From: a virus
Length of the DNA stretch: 27,895 nt
Strand: one strand, 5' to 3'
Virus record (IMG/VR): IMGVR_UViG_3300009430_000006
Coordinates: 1 to 27,895 of that record
In this document: in pieces, positions 15,759 through 23,486 of the stretch
Position numbering within the stretch: the first letter of the stretch is position 1
How the letters are laid out: each line of letters begins with the position of its first letter
Notes under the pieces: model-generated
Database searches by the model: none
What the model was told of the DNA's origin: nothing
Seen by the model: only the letters and a program-made list of their open reading frames with translations
Translations under genes and position numbers: made by a program

Positions 15759-16267
15759 GATGTCCTCACGCGGTGTGGCGGGGCTGCAATGGCGGGGATA
15801 ACCGCCTCGAAGGTGATGTGGCAGAGGCAGACGCCCTCATCCATGTCATCGATCGCGTCATCGATGGGGACGAGCGGCTTTGACCCCGCGAAGCTCGTGC
15901 CATGCAAGGCGAGCCGGATATCTTCCATGCGCTGCTGGATGAGACCGACCTCCTGCCCGTCGAGGAGGCGATGCAGATAAACGACCATGATCGTCAGGCT
16001 GCGCGATGCGCTCAAAGCCCCGGCCATGCCGCTCCTGTCATATTGCGAGCCCTGGTAGAGCAGGGTGATCGCGGTATCGTTTTCCCCGATGTCGAATTCT
16101 TTCTTGTCGCCACCGAATATCTCGATCGTCTGGATCGTTCCGGCCATATGCAGCTCGAGATGCGCCTTGATCGCCTCAAGCACATGCGCCACAGGGTTGC
16201 CGCGTGCGGCAAAGGCTTTCGCGCCCACAACATTGGGGTGATCACGGGGGAGCAGCATCTCGCTCAT
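15755..16267 (-). CDS. DUF1834 (Mu gp37-like) tail completion protein
   Basis: The start MSEMLLPRDHPNVVGAKAF (ATG 16267) is preferred because the frame upstream of it, as far as 16342, is simply the REP element. The 170-residue product has the DUF1834/gp37 arrangement: VLEAIKAHLELHMAGTIQTIEIFGGDKKEFDI, a strand AITLLYQGSQYD, then MVVYLHRLLDGQEVGLIQQRMEDIRLAL and a C-terminal strand. The family is placed at the head-tail interface of Mu-like phages. ATGA coupling joins it to the next gene. Confidence 0.8.
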   Translation of the reverse strand: MSEMLLPRDHPNVVGAKAFAARGNPVAHVLEAIKAHLELHMAGTIQTIEIFGGDKKEFDIGENDTAITLLYQGSQYDRSGMAGALSASRSLTIMVVYLHRLLDGQEVGLIQQRMEDIRLALHGTSFAGSKPLVPIDDAIDDMDEGVCLCHITFEAVIPAIAAPPHRVRTS

Positions 16268-16285
16268 CTCAGAACCCCCCGCCGA

Positions 16286-16329
16286 GTATTTTCGGGCGAA
16301 GTGGGCACCGGTTCGCGTGAAGAAAATAC
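16286..16329. repeat. REP palindrome 4 (between gp36- and gp37-like genes)
   Basis: GTATTTTC (16286-16293) pairs with GAAAATAC (16322-16329), and CGAA (16297-16300) with TTCG (16312-16315). The centre is GAAGTGGGCACCGGTTC, a shortened variant of the same family in the orientation of copy 2. It fills the 71-bp gap between the two genes. Confidence 0.85.
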
Positions 16330-16338
16330 GAGACCATT

Positions 16339-16791
16339 TCAAAACCCCTGCAAGATCGAGGGGGCGCGGGCAGGCGGGAAATCTGTGAGAATGGCCTTGT
16401 TGATCGCCTGGTTGGCATCATCCGAGGCATCACCCCCCGCGCCGTCGATCTCGAGCACCATCTTGCCGGACGAGATATCCCGCAGCATCGAAACCGCGTC
16501 CTGATAGCGCTTCTCGACCACGTCATTCATCGCGCTTTGCTGGCCACCCTTGCCGCGCAGGCGATAGCGGGCGATATCGGCGCAAAGCCCGCGCAGCAAT
16601 TCAGGGGCCGCGCTCATGGCAAGCGGGTAGCGGGCACGCACATAGCCCGCGATCATCGCTTCAGCCGTGCCAAGCTCCTCCTGCACCTTCGCCTCATTGA
16701 CCACGCGCTCATCCCGCGTGCCGATACCGGCGATCTGGAGGGCTTCCTCCTCGCCGATACGGGCAACGAACTGGGCGGGCGTCAAAAGCAT
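16339..16791 (-). CDS. DUF1320 (Mu gp36-like) head-tail connector protein
   Basis: The ATG at 16791 lies 8 bases after AGGA; another ATG two codons upstream is too close to it. The 150-residue protein has the gp36 family pattern: LLTPAQFVARIGEEEALQIAG, EAMIAGYVRARYPLA, LRGLCADIARYRLRGK and EKRYQDAVSMLRDISSGKMVL. These helical proteins act as adaptors between the head portal and the tail. It follows the small head gene 16818-17048 with a 26-bp spacer. Confidence 0.85.
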   Translation of the reverse strand: MLLTPAQFVARIGEEEALQIAGIGTRDERVVNEAKVQEELGTAEAMIAGYVRARYPLAMSAAPELLRGLCADIARYRLRGKGGQQSAMNDVVEKRYQDAVSMLRDISSGKMVLEIDGAGGDASDDANQAINKAILTDFPPARAPSILQGF

Positions 16792-16817
16792 GGTCATGAT
16801 CCTTGTTGCCTGACGCT

Positions 16818-17048
16818 TCAGGCAGCGGGCGCGGTTTCGGAAGAGGAGGCACCGGAAGCAGGCGCGGTTTCGGGCGCGGGAACGACAACACCAAGCGCGA
16901 TGAGCGCCGGGGCTTCGGTTCCGGCATCGAGCAGGACGATTTCACCGGGCGCATAACGCGCGCCGTCATGCCGCAACGGCGTGAGAACCGTGAAGGAGGC
17001 TTTTTCTGTGGTGACTTCAGGATTGCGGGCTTTGGACGTTTTGGCCAT
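16818..17048 (-). CDS. small head-region protein, unknown function
   Basis: The 76-residue protein starts MAKTSKARNPEV and has a central segment TVLTPLRHDGARYAPGEIVLLD typical of a short SH3-like beta fold, then an Ala/Pro/Ser-rich low-complexity tail. GAGGAG lies five bases before the ATG. It sits between the major capsid gene and the gp36-like gene, the place of Mu gp35. I do not assign a function; a minor head component is likely from context. Confidence 0.75.
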   Translation of the reverse strand: MAKTSKARNPEVTTEKASFTVLTPLRHDGARYAPGEIVLLDAGTEAPALIALGVVVPAPETAPASGASSSETAPAA

Positions 17049-17120
17049 GATCGCTCCTCGTGCTGGAAGGAAGGGCGGCGCGTGCCGCCCCCGGTATCGA
17101 TTGGTTGCATCCGCGCGTGG

Positions 17121-18077
17121 TTATGCCTGCGCGGGCACCGCGTTCTTGAACAGGAACCCGGCATCGGCCCCCACGAGATAGGGGCGGCGCTCGATCTTGG
17201 TCGGGTATTTCCACGAGAGGATATCGCGGTCGTAATACCCGCTCATCACGCTCGGCATGCCCTTGAGCCGGTAGGTATAGGCAAAGCTCGGCTCCATATA
17301 GGTGGGGGCAGGGTTGCGCGGGGTGTAATGCAGGATGGCGTCATTGCCCCAGATATCCGTGGCCTCGGCGCTCTCTGCAACGCCATCGGGCAGGTAGACC
17401 GCCTTGCCGATGATGATCTCGTCGAGGCCGAGATACTGCGCCAGCATCTGCGCCGTGATCGATTGCGCGGAGGTGTATTTGAACTGATCCTTGATGACGG
17501 GGTGGTCGGTCAGGGCATCGAACACATCCGAGCCGATCGTCAATTTGTTCGGGTCGCGCCCGATCAGGCGGCGGATCGTGGCTTTCGCCTCCTTGATCTG
17601 CGCGCGCGGATCGGAGGCGGCATCGATCCATTGATCGGTGCCGGAGAGGGTAATCTTGCTGCTGGCAGCATAATTCGCGGCATTGCGCACGATGCCCGCA
17701 GCCTCCACCTCATGTCCGAGGTCAAGAACGTCCATCACCATCTGCACCGCACCCTGGGCGAGATCGACGCCGGGCACGCGTTTTGCCTCATCCTGCACCT
17801 CCTCGGGAACGAGGGCGGCGAGTGCGTCCTGTGCCAGGCTGACGGGGTCGGAGGCATAGCCGTATTGCAGCGTCAGCACCGGTGAGCCGGGCGCGCGGCG
17901 GGTGTTGTATTTGCGGAAACTGTCCTTGCCGAATTTCAGCGTGCGGACATTGCGTGCCGGAATATCGACAACCGGGAAAACCCGCTGCGCGATCAATTCC
18001 TGATTGCGGTAGCCCCGCGCGAAATTGGAAAGAACGACGTCGACAACGCCTGCGTCTCGTGTGGTCATGGCGGACAT
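17121..18077 (-). CDS. major capsid protein
   Basis: The 318-residue protein is a probable HK97-fold major head subunit. Support is its position after scaffold and cement genes, its length, and a capsid-like sequence: ELIAQRVFPVVDIPARNVRTLKFGKDSFRKYNT near the N-terminus, a helical middle (QVMMDVLDLGHEVEAAGIVRNAANY-like), KEAKATIRRLIGRDPNKLTIGSDVFDALTDHPVI (about 158-195), and ADIWGND-type strands toward the C-terminus. It does not obviously match the classical Mu gpT sequence. It is probably an alternative capsid lineage seen in other Mu-like phages. AGGAG lies six bases before the ATG. Confidence 0.85.
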   Translation of the reverse strand: MSAMTTRDAGVVDVVLSNFARGYRNQELIAQRVFPVVDIPARNVRTLKFGKDSFRKYNTRRAPGSPVLTLQYGYASDPVSLAQDALAALVPEEVQDEAKRVPGVDLAQGAVQMVMDVLDLGHEVEAAGIVRNAANYAASSKITLSGTDQWIDAASDPRAQIKEAKATIRRLIGRDPNKLTIGSDVFDALTDHPVIKDQFKYTSAQSITAQMLAQYLGLDEIIIGKAVYLPDGVAESAEATDIWGNDAILHYTPRNPAPTYMEPSFAYTYRLKGMPSVMSGYYDRDILSWKYPTKIERRPYLVGADAGFLFKNAVPAQA

Positions 18078-18113
18078 GGAAGGCTCCTGAACAAGGTTGG
18101 GGGCGCGGGGCGA

Positions 18114-18443
18114 TTACTTGAGGTGAACGAGAATGGTCTGCCCCGCCGCTGTCGCGGCAGAGAGCGCACGACCCGCGCGGTTGGCAGCCGAGCCGCCATC
18201 CGCCACAGCCCGGCCCTGCGCATCGGGGATGATCGGCGCACCAAGCGCGATCACGCCCCCGGCGATCACGCCGACGACACCGGCGTAATCGACCGCAAAA
18301 TCATCCCCGGCCGCGAAATCGGTTTTCGCCACGCCGAACACCACATCAGCCGCAGCGGCCTGCGCCCCGGCATAGGTGACAAAGCGCTGCTGCACGCCCG
18401 CGCCCGAAGCCTTGATGGTCTGGGTAAAGGTCTGATAATGCAT
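18114..18443 (-). CDS. DUF2190-like capsid cement/decoration protein
   Basis: The ATG at 18443 is chosen because AGGAG lies six bases upstream; an ATG two codons earlier abuts the Shine-Dalgarno. The 109-residue protein (MHYQTFTQTIKASGAGVQQRFVTYAGAQAAAADVVFGVAKTDFAAGDDFAVDY...) has the small beta-rich Ala/Gly/Val pattern of DUF2190 proteins, which decorate capsids next to the major capsid gene. The 10-bp gap after the protease/scaffold gene and the capsid gene downstream fit that role. Confidence 0.75.
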   Translation of the reverse strand: MHYQTFTQTIKASGAGVQQRFVTYAGAQAAAADVVFGVAKTDFAAGDDFAVDYAGVVGVIAGGVIALGAPIIPDAQGRAVADGGSAANRAGRALSAATAAGQTILVHLK

Positions 18444-18453
18444 TTTCATCTCC

Positions 18454-18912
18454 TCAACGGCTCTGGACGGCGAGAACCGCCGCCATGTAATCGGTGTTCG
18501 GGTGCTCGGCCTGATAGGCGATAGCCTTGCTGTGCAGCGCGAGCGAGGCCGGGTCGACCGCAGCGCCATCCGCCGTGGCGAAGGCGACTGACGCACCCCC
18601 CTCCGGCGGAACAACAGAACCACCCAGCGGAACAACCTTCGGCAAATCCTGAAGAACGGCCTTGAGCGCGCCGAGCGCACCTTCTTTTCTGGTCTCGCCG
18701 CCATCGGCAAAGGCGATCTCGGCCGGAGCCGCGACCAGAGCATCGAGAACGCCGACGATGCGCGCCTTCGAGGCAGGGATTATCTTGCCTTCCGCGACAA
18801 GCGCATCGGCAAAAGCAGCATTGGCCAGCGCCGCAGCTTCACGCTCCTTGCGCTTATACTCGGCGATTTCCGCCTGCATCGCCTTGAATTCGGGGGTCTG
18901 ATCCTGTGACAT
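18454..18912 (-). CDS. nested scaffold protein start inside the protease gene (Mu Z-like)
   Basis: An in-frame ATG at 18912 begins MSQDQTPEFKAMQAEIAEYK and is preceded by AAGGA ten bases upstream. From there to the shared stop the 152 residues are helical and charged, typical of a scaffold. Mu makes its scaffold Z from an internal start in the protease gene I, and lambda does the same with C/Nu3. The internal start is visible; its use is inferred. Confidence 0.65.
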   Translation of the reverse strand: MSQDQTPEFKAMQAEIAEYKRKEREAAALANAAFADALVAEGKIIPASKARIVGVLDALVAAPAEIAFADGGETRKEGALGALKAVLQDLPKVVPLGGSVVPPEGGASVAFATADGAAVDPASLALHSKAIAYQAEHPNTDYMAAVLAVQSR

Positions 18913-19617
18913 CGGGGGCTGTTCCTTGTTCGGGGTTCGGGCGGGCGCGGCAAAACCCGGCCCATCGGGCATGTCGGGCGCATCGCGCTCCGCCGCGTTG
19001 TTGATCCAGTCGATGTGATATCCCGGCAAAGCGTCATCCGCCGCCTGTTTGCCGAATTTGCCGATGAGCCATTCGCGCATCGAGCGCAGCGCGCCCGCAA
19101 CCTCGCGCAGACCGTTTTCAGCATCCGCAAATTCGAAAATCGCCACGCCCTCATTGCCCGCGAAAGAAACAGGCCTGAGGCCGGGAACGGCGGGCGCAGC
19201 AGCCCCGAGAAACCCGACATGACGCGGATACCAGCCGCCCGGCTTGGGGTTGTTGCTGGCATCGGGCGCGAAAAACGCCATGGAAACCTTTTTGAAGCGC
19301 CCGGCGCTTACCGCCTCGGCGAAACTCGGCTCGACCTCGTCAAATTCGGCCAGCAGGCGCTCGCTCGCGTCATCATAGCGAAACCGGCTCGCCCAGCCAT
19401 AAGCAGGCGCGTCGATCGCCGGGTGGCCGATAACAGCGGGAGCCGGGGCAGCGGCATCATAGGCAGATGCGATTTTCCGCAAGTCATCCGCGCTGAATGT
19501 GATCGGCACACCGCCCATCGGGGTGAACGTGCCGGGGCGGAACACCTCGATAACCCGAGGCGGGGTGGTGGAGCCGGGAGAGGGATTTGCAATGCTCATA
19601 CCGCTTTTGTGCGACAT
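18454..19617 (-). CDS. I: prohead protease (Mu gene I-like) with scaffold C-terminus
   Basis: The 387-residue protein matches the Mu protease I family: VIEVFRPGTFTPMGGVPITFSADDLRKIASAYD (about 22-55), PAVIGHPAIDAPAYGWASRFRYD, a conserved SMAFFAPD, and GGWYPRHVGFLGAAAPAVPGL containing a likely catalytic His. It would cleave scaffold and head proteins during prohead maturation. A helical scaffold part follows. The start is uncertain: ATGs at 19653, 19617 and 19599 all lack a strong ribosome binding site. It is preceded by the largest gap in the head module. Confidence 0.88.
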   Translation of the reverse strand: MSHKSGMSIANPSPGSTTPPRVIEVFRPGTFTPMGGVPITFSADDLRKIASAYDAAAPAPAVIGHPAIDAPAYGWASRFRYDDASERLLAEFDEVEPSFAEAVSAGRFKKVSMAFFAPDASNNPKPGGWYPRHVGFLGAAAPAVPGLRPVSFAGNEGVAIFEFADAENGLREVAGALRSMREWLIGKFGKQAADDALPGYHIDWINNAAERDAPDMPDGPGFAAPARTPNKEQPPMSQDQTPEFKAMQAEIAEYKRKEREAAALANAAFADALVAEGKIIPASKARIVGVLDALVAAPAEIAFADGGETRKEGALGALKAVLQDLPKVVPLGGSVVPPEGGASVAFATADGAAVDPASLALHSKAIAYQAEHPNTDYMAAVLAVQSR

Positions 19618-19856
19618 GACGCGTTCGGGAGTAGCGGTGCGCGGCACCACCATGCCCTGAAGAAAATGACGGGCGGATACCCGCCCGGATACCACCATCC
19701 CGCATGTCGCGCGGTTTGGCAAGCGCACCCCGCTTCACAGCATCAAATTTGACGCCGACCTGACGCTCGCTGAGGCCGGTCGCGCACATGCCCGCTAGGG
19801 TAGCCGCAGAGAGCACCCAAACGCCCGCCCTTGGCCGTTTATTCGGGTTTTGTATT
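19618..19856. promoter_or_regulatory. 240-bp gap before protease gene, Mu PI-like promoter position
   Basis: No convincing gene is seen. One minus-strand frame could encode a short peptide containing LSERQVGVKFDAVKRGALAKPRD, but its start is unsupported. A perfect hairpin (19670-19687) lies in the middle. In Mu the late promoter PI lies immediately upstream of gene I, so a late promoter activated by a C-type protein is expected here. I could not identify the -10 or activator site. Confidence 0.35.
19659..19687 (-). terminator. hairpin with weak T-rich tail, possible terminator
   Basis: CGGGCGG (19670-19676) pairs perfectly with CCGCCCG (19681-19687) around a 4-base loop. On the minus strand it is followed by TCATTTTCTTC. 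The tail is imperfect, so termination would be partial. It could separate the packaging/portal transcript from the protease-capsid transcript. Confidence 0.4.
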
Positions 19857-20393
19857 TCAGGTGCCCTCGACCTTGAGATAATCCTCGATCGCGTGGCGTG
19901 CGGCCTGCTCGTCACGCGGCCCGAAGCCCACAATCGGGCGCGCGGGAATCGTTACCTTTTTCAGGTAGATACCACCCGCCTTGTTGCGCCCGGCAATGCC
20001 TGCGCCAACAGGGATGCGCAAAAACTTGCCTTTTCTGGGCTTGATCACCGCGCCGAAATGCTGGGCTGCCGCGTAAGGCGTGTTGATGCCCACCTTCAGC
20101 GTTTTGCCCTGCACCTGCCAGGCACCCGATTGTTTGAGCCTGCCGGAGCGTTTGAGGACAGGCCCGCTCTTTCCACCGCGCAACATCACGGTGAGGGGGG
20201 AGAGCTTCTGCCATTTTTTTCCCTGAGGATCCTCACCCCGGTCAAACCGGGCATTCTGCTCTTTCAGCAAGGCTTCGCCGACGATTTTCAAACCGCCTTC
20301 GATATTCCGCGCCCTGTCGGAAAGCAGCCTGAGCGTTGCCCGCGCACGCCCCGCATCATCTTTCTTCAGCACCATCTTGAGTTCAACGGGCAT
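19857..20393 (-). CDS. G: virion morphogenesis protein (Mu gpG-like)
   Basis: The 178-residue protein has the gpG / phage virion morphogenesis pattern: GEALLKEQNARFDRGEDPQGKKWQKLSPLT (about 43-71), LKRSGRLKQSGAWQV, GINTPYAAAQHFGAVI (about 103-118) and the C-terminal IPARPIVGFGPRDEQ. In Mu this protein joins head and tail completion. Good AGGAG lies before the ATG. It is separated from the minor head gene by a structured 118-bp gap. Confidence 0.88.
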   Translation of the reverse strand: MPVELKMVLKKDDAGRARATLRLLSDRARNIEGGLKIVGEALLKEQNARFDRGEDPQGKKWQKLSPLTVMLRGGKSGPVLKRSGRLKQSGAWQVQGKTLKVGINTPYAAAQHFGAVIKPRKGKFLRIPVGAGIAGRNKAGGIYLKKVTIPARPIVGFGPRDEQAARHAIEDYLKVEGT

Positions 20394-20440
20394 GGCAGGC
20401 TCCTTCTTGCTTTTCCTGACGCTTTTTGATAAATTACCTT

Positions 20441-20479
20441 ATTGGCAGTTGCAGGGCGATCTGTAACCATCCTGCCAAT
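20441..20479. repeat. 8-bp inverted repeat in the F-G gap
   Basis: ATTGGCAG (20441-20448) and CTGCCAAT (20472-20479) are perfect inverted copies around 23 bases. It lies beside the terminator-like hairpin at 20483-20513, so the F-G gap (20394-20511) is mostly structured RNA if transcribed. An operator or attenuator is possible; no protein match was made. Confidence 0.5.
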
Positions 20480-20482
20480 CGT

Positions 20483-20513
20483 AAAGCGGTGGGTCGCCCC
20501 AGCCGCTTTTTTT
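20483..20513 (+). terminator. intrinsic terminator oriented on the plus strand
   Basis: AAAGCGG-TGGG (20483-20493) pairs with CCCA-G-CCGCTTT (20498-20509) with one bulge around a TCGC loop, and seven T's end at 20513. The T-run is on the plus strand, opposite to all genes here. It would stop antisense transcription. On the minus strand the hairpin forms just after the minor head gene stop but without a T-tail. Confidence 0.6.
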
Positions 20514-21798
20514 ATTGCTTCCGCCGATAAAGCAAAGCGCCGTTCCTGTATTTTTCGAGATATTCCGGATCCGGGGTCTTTGTGCCCCGTTCTGTAGGCT
20601 GGAAGATGGTTGACCCTTCCCAGCCATCACTTGACCATGCAAACGATGAAAAACCTAACCCATCTGGCGTTGAGCGAATATAACGGCGCACCAGGCGGAA
20701 TTTTTGATTGAAATATTGCCAGTCGATCCAGATCTCGTCCGGGTCTTGCAAGGCTTCGGCGAGGCGCAGCATGTCGCGTTCCCGCCCCTGCTTGCCGCCC
20801 TTGAACCGGCCCTGCCCGTCGGTAAAAAGGTCGTTGGATATCGGGATGGCGTGGCCGGAGGCATCCCGGAACAGCACGGATTTTTCAGGCGTGGCGCCGA
20901 ATTGCTGCAAGAAGGCTTGCGCCGCCGCTTTGGCATCGGTATCGGCGGGCAGGCGCGCCGAACGGAACGGGCGTGCAATATCCTTCAGGGGCGGAAGCGG
21001 CGCGGATGGCAGGCGCGGGCCGATCGGCGGCTCGAGCGGTTTCTGCAATTCGCGCGGCACCAGCCCTTTGGCCCAGCTTTGCCCCGGCGCATGATCCCAG
21101 CCGAAATCGATCCCGTTCGGCACCTGCACCTTGTCGCCCGTTTTCGGGTCGATGACGGTGCGGGTGGTGACGGGCGGAGATCGGGAGGGTTCAAGGCCCT
21201 CCGCCTTCAGTTCCCTGTCTGTCATGGTTTCGACGCCGCAGGAGCAGTTCCAGCCATTCGGCGGGTAATGCGTGTCCCACCATTGATCATCCCAGGCGAG
21301 AATGGTGCCGTTGAACACATCACGGTGTTCGGGCCGCGCGCGCTCCGGCTCGCGGTAATAGGCATGGCGATAGCGCCACCATTTATAGACCTTGACCACA
21401 TCCGGGTCTGTCATCTGCTTGTAGCGCCCGGCGGCGTAAGCGGTGCGCAGGTTCGTTTCATAAATCACCCGCGCGCGCCAGGCGCGCCCGGCTTCGGTTC
21501 CCTCGCCCGTCCAGCCCGTCCAGCCATGCTTCGCCACGATCTCGTCAAAGCTCTGGCGAAAATCGGCAAGTGTCGTTTTCCCCGCCACAGCCTTTTCGAT
21601 CTCGGCCTTGAAATCCGCGAGCAAGGCATCCTTCATCGCGCCTGCGACCACGAAACCGCGATCATGCGCGCGGCCTTCGATATCGCGCCACGTTTTGCTT
21701 GGCAGCGCGATTTTCTGCTTCAGGAAATCAATCGCTTCCTGAAACTGCACCGTAAATTCGGGTGGCTCGGCAAAGAGCAGAGGAGCATCTGCGCTCAT
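20512..21798 (-). CDS. F: minor head protein (Mu F-like) with C-terminal PBECR2-type nuclease domain
   Basis: Residues about 1-210 of this 428-residue protein match the Mu F-like minor head family: EAIDFLKQKIALPSKTW, YETNLRTAYAAGRYKQM, RPEHRDVFNGTILAWDDQWWDTHYPPNGWNCSCGVETM. The last 140 residues are an added domain: LPADTDAKAAAQAFLQQFG, EKSVLFRDASGHAIPISNDLF, ALQDPDEIWIDW and YLEKYRNGALLYRRK. This is the pattern of the phage-barnase-EndoU-type (PBECR2) nuclease domains that occur on MuF proteins, which may enter the host with the DNA. The assignment is by motif memory. No immunity gene is visible next to it. ATGA coupling joins it to the portal gene. Confidence 0.88.
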   Translation of the reverse strand: MSADAPLLFAEPPEFTVQFQEAIDFLKQKIALPSKTWRDIEGRAHDRGFVVAGAMKDALLADFKAEIEKAVAGKTTLADFRQSFDEIVAKHGWTGWTGEGTEAGRAWRARVIYETNLRTAYAAGRYKQMTDPDVVKVYKWWRYRHAYYREPERARPEHRDVFNGTILAWDDQWWDTHYPPNGWNCSCGVETMTDRELKAEGLEPSRSPPVTTRTVIDPKTGDKVQVPNGIDFGWDHAPGQSWAKGLVPRELQKPLEPPIGPRLPSAPLPPLKDIARPFRSARLPADTDAKAAAQAFLQQFGATPEKSVLFRDASGHAIPISNDLFTDGQGRFKGGKQGRERDMLRLAEALQDPDEIWIDWQYFNQKFRLVRRYIRSTPDGLGFSSFAWSSDGWEGSTIFQPTERGTKTPDPEYLEKYRNGALLYRRKQ

Positions 21799-23417
21799 TT
21801 TTTTGCCGCCGCCGTTTTGGCTGCAATCTCGTCCCGAACATCAGATCGCCCGGTCATATCGGCCACGGCAAAAGCGCCGCCGATCAGGTTCCCCATGGCA
21901 TCAAGGCTCAAATCCGGATCAAGCGCGAGAAGGCGGGCCGAAAACGCCTCGAAATCCTCGCCGTTGCGGATGGCGTCATCCAGGCTGTTGCGGATGCGGC
22001 CCACCCAGTCATCGAGCATGGGCGCGGCAAAGCCTTCGAGCTGGGCTGCAACATCCTGCATGCCATGGTCATGACCACCACTACCGGCAAAGGCCGCGTC
22101 AGGCTGTTGCGCCACGCCTTTTGCCACCTGACGCTGCATTCTGGCATCCTGCGCCTGTTTTTCCCGCAGGCTGGCATCAAAATAGGGTGCGAGGCTTTTC
22201 AGCACATCCGGCTCGACTTCCGGCAACAGCCCTGCATCGATATGCGCCTGTGCCGCCTCGACAAACCTTGCCCCGCTCCCTGAAAGGGCCGAGCGCATCA
22301 GGGCAAGCTCGTCAGAGGCATTCTTGACACGCTTGGCGCGCAGATCCTCGTGCAGGCTTTCGTCTTTCGGGCGCGGGCGGCGGATCAGCGGCGGGTTTGC
22401 CCCCGGCATGTTGAAATCAATCAGCCACTGGCACAGGGTTTCGCGCAAGGTGGAGCCGAGCAGGTCGGCATCCGCATCGATGATCTGCTCCTCGACGTCG
22501 CGGTGCGTTTCGGAGGCGGCACGCGAACCGGCACCATCGATATTGGTTGCCAGCGTCGAGCCGAAAACGCAGAGGCTCATCTGCTGATCCCAATACCGGC
22601 ACCATTCCTCATAGCTGGCCGTGCCGCCGCGCTTGGCTTCCAGCAGCTCGATTTCAGACCCCAGCGGCACGACCGCCGCGCCCTTGCTCACCATATCCTT
22701 CAGCGCTGCAAGGAGCGCGCGTTGATTTTCGGGCAGAGAGCCTTCGGGGTATTTGCCGACAGGGGTGGGGGAGGCGAATTTTTCCAGAAACGTCAGCCAG
22801 AAGGCGATCCCCTCGCGCTTGAACAGCACCGGCCAGAACAATTTTGAGCCAAGGCCCAGACCATAGGCGTTGTTCCCGACAACCCCGAAGCGGTGAACGA
22901 CGAATTTGCGTTCGGGCAGCTCGATCCCCTTCACGGGGTCTGTGCGCGTGAGAAGGCGGAGCCTGAAGTCGAAATCAAAGGCGAAGCGGCGCTGGTCATG
23001 CGTTTTTGTCGCCTTGATCCCCACGCCATCCGGCTGGTTTTCCCAGATGATCTCGGTAACCGCAAAGCCTTTCAGCGTGGCATCGAGAAGATCAAGGCAG
23101 ATCTGGTCAAAGTTCAGCCGCTTGAGCCGTTCTTCCACCATCTGCGCGGCCTTGACGTCCTTTGCATCGCTCGATGCCGGTTCAACCACCCATGCACGCG
23201 CCACAAGCCCCATTTTGCGTTTCTGGAGCACGGCATAGGCATGGGCATCACGCGCCACGGTGTCGTAGATTTTGAGGCCTCCACCGCCGCCACGGGCGAT
23301 CAGCGTATCATCAAGCGGCTGCAGGATATCCGTGTAATACGGGATGGTGATGTCATTGCTGACGGTTGCGATAAGTGTTTTCGCAATGGGCGGGAGCGAT
23401 TTGGGTGCATCAGCCAT
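21795..23417 (-). CDS. portal protein, DUF935 (Mu gp29-like)
   Basis: The 540-residue protein matches the DUF935 portal family: DITIPYYTDILQPLDDTLIARGGGGGLKIYDTVARDAHAYAVLQKRKMGLVARAW at the N-terminus, LLDATLKGFAVTEIIWE (about 110-126), HRFGVVGNNAYGLGLGSKLFWPVLFKREGIAFWLTFLEKFASPTPVGKY (about 170-218). It forms the dodecameric DNA gate at the head vertex. GAGGA lies about nine bases before the ATG. Terminase before and minor head protein after is the Mu order. The gap to the terminase gene holds REP copy 5. Confidence 0.92.
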   Translation of the reverse strand: MADAPKSLPPIAKTLIATVSNDITIPYYTDILQPLDDTLIARGGGGGLKIYDTVARDAHAYAVLQKRKMGLVARAWVVEPASSDAKDVKAAQMVEERLKRLNFDQICLDLLDATLKGFAVTEIIWENQPDGVGIKATKTHDQRRFAFDFDFRLRLLTRTDPVKGIELPERKFVVHRFGVVGNNAYGLGLGSKLFWPVLFKREGIAFWLTFLEKFASPTPVGKYPEGSLPENQRALLAALKDMVSKGAAVVPLGSEIELLEAKRGGTASYEEWCRYWDQQMSLCVFGSTLATNIDGAGSRAASETHRDVEEQIIDADADLLGSTLRETLCQWLIDFNMPGANPPLIRRPRPKDESLHEDLRAKRVKNASDELALMRSALSGSGARFVEAAQAHIDAGLLPEVEPDVLKSLAPYFDASLREKQAQDARMQRQVAKGVAQQPDAAFAGSGGHDHGMQDVAAQLEGFAAPMLDDWVGRIRNSLDDAIRNGEDFEAFSARLLALDPDLSLDAMGNLIGGAFAVADMTGRSDVRDEIAAKTAAAKK

Positions 23418-23486
23418 GGGTCTTGATCCTCAAAGTCGTTTTCGTGTGACAAGAACGGCAAAAGCACTCTTTTCTTTTATTTTTTC

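Noticed and set aside
19484-19933. Minus-strand frame of 149 codons spanning the gap before the protease
   Set aside because: It overlaps the ends of both flanking genes in the wrong frame and has no ribosome binding site; only a short HTH-like stretch was noted.
20439-20642. Minus-strand frame of 67 codons after the minor head gene
   Set aside because: Mostly inside the F gene in another frame; I considered it as an immunity gene for the nuclease domain but composition and start gave no support.
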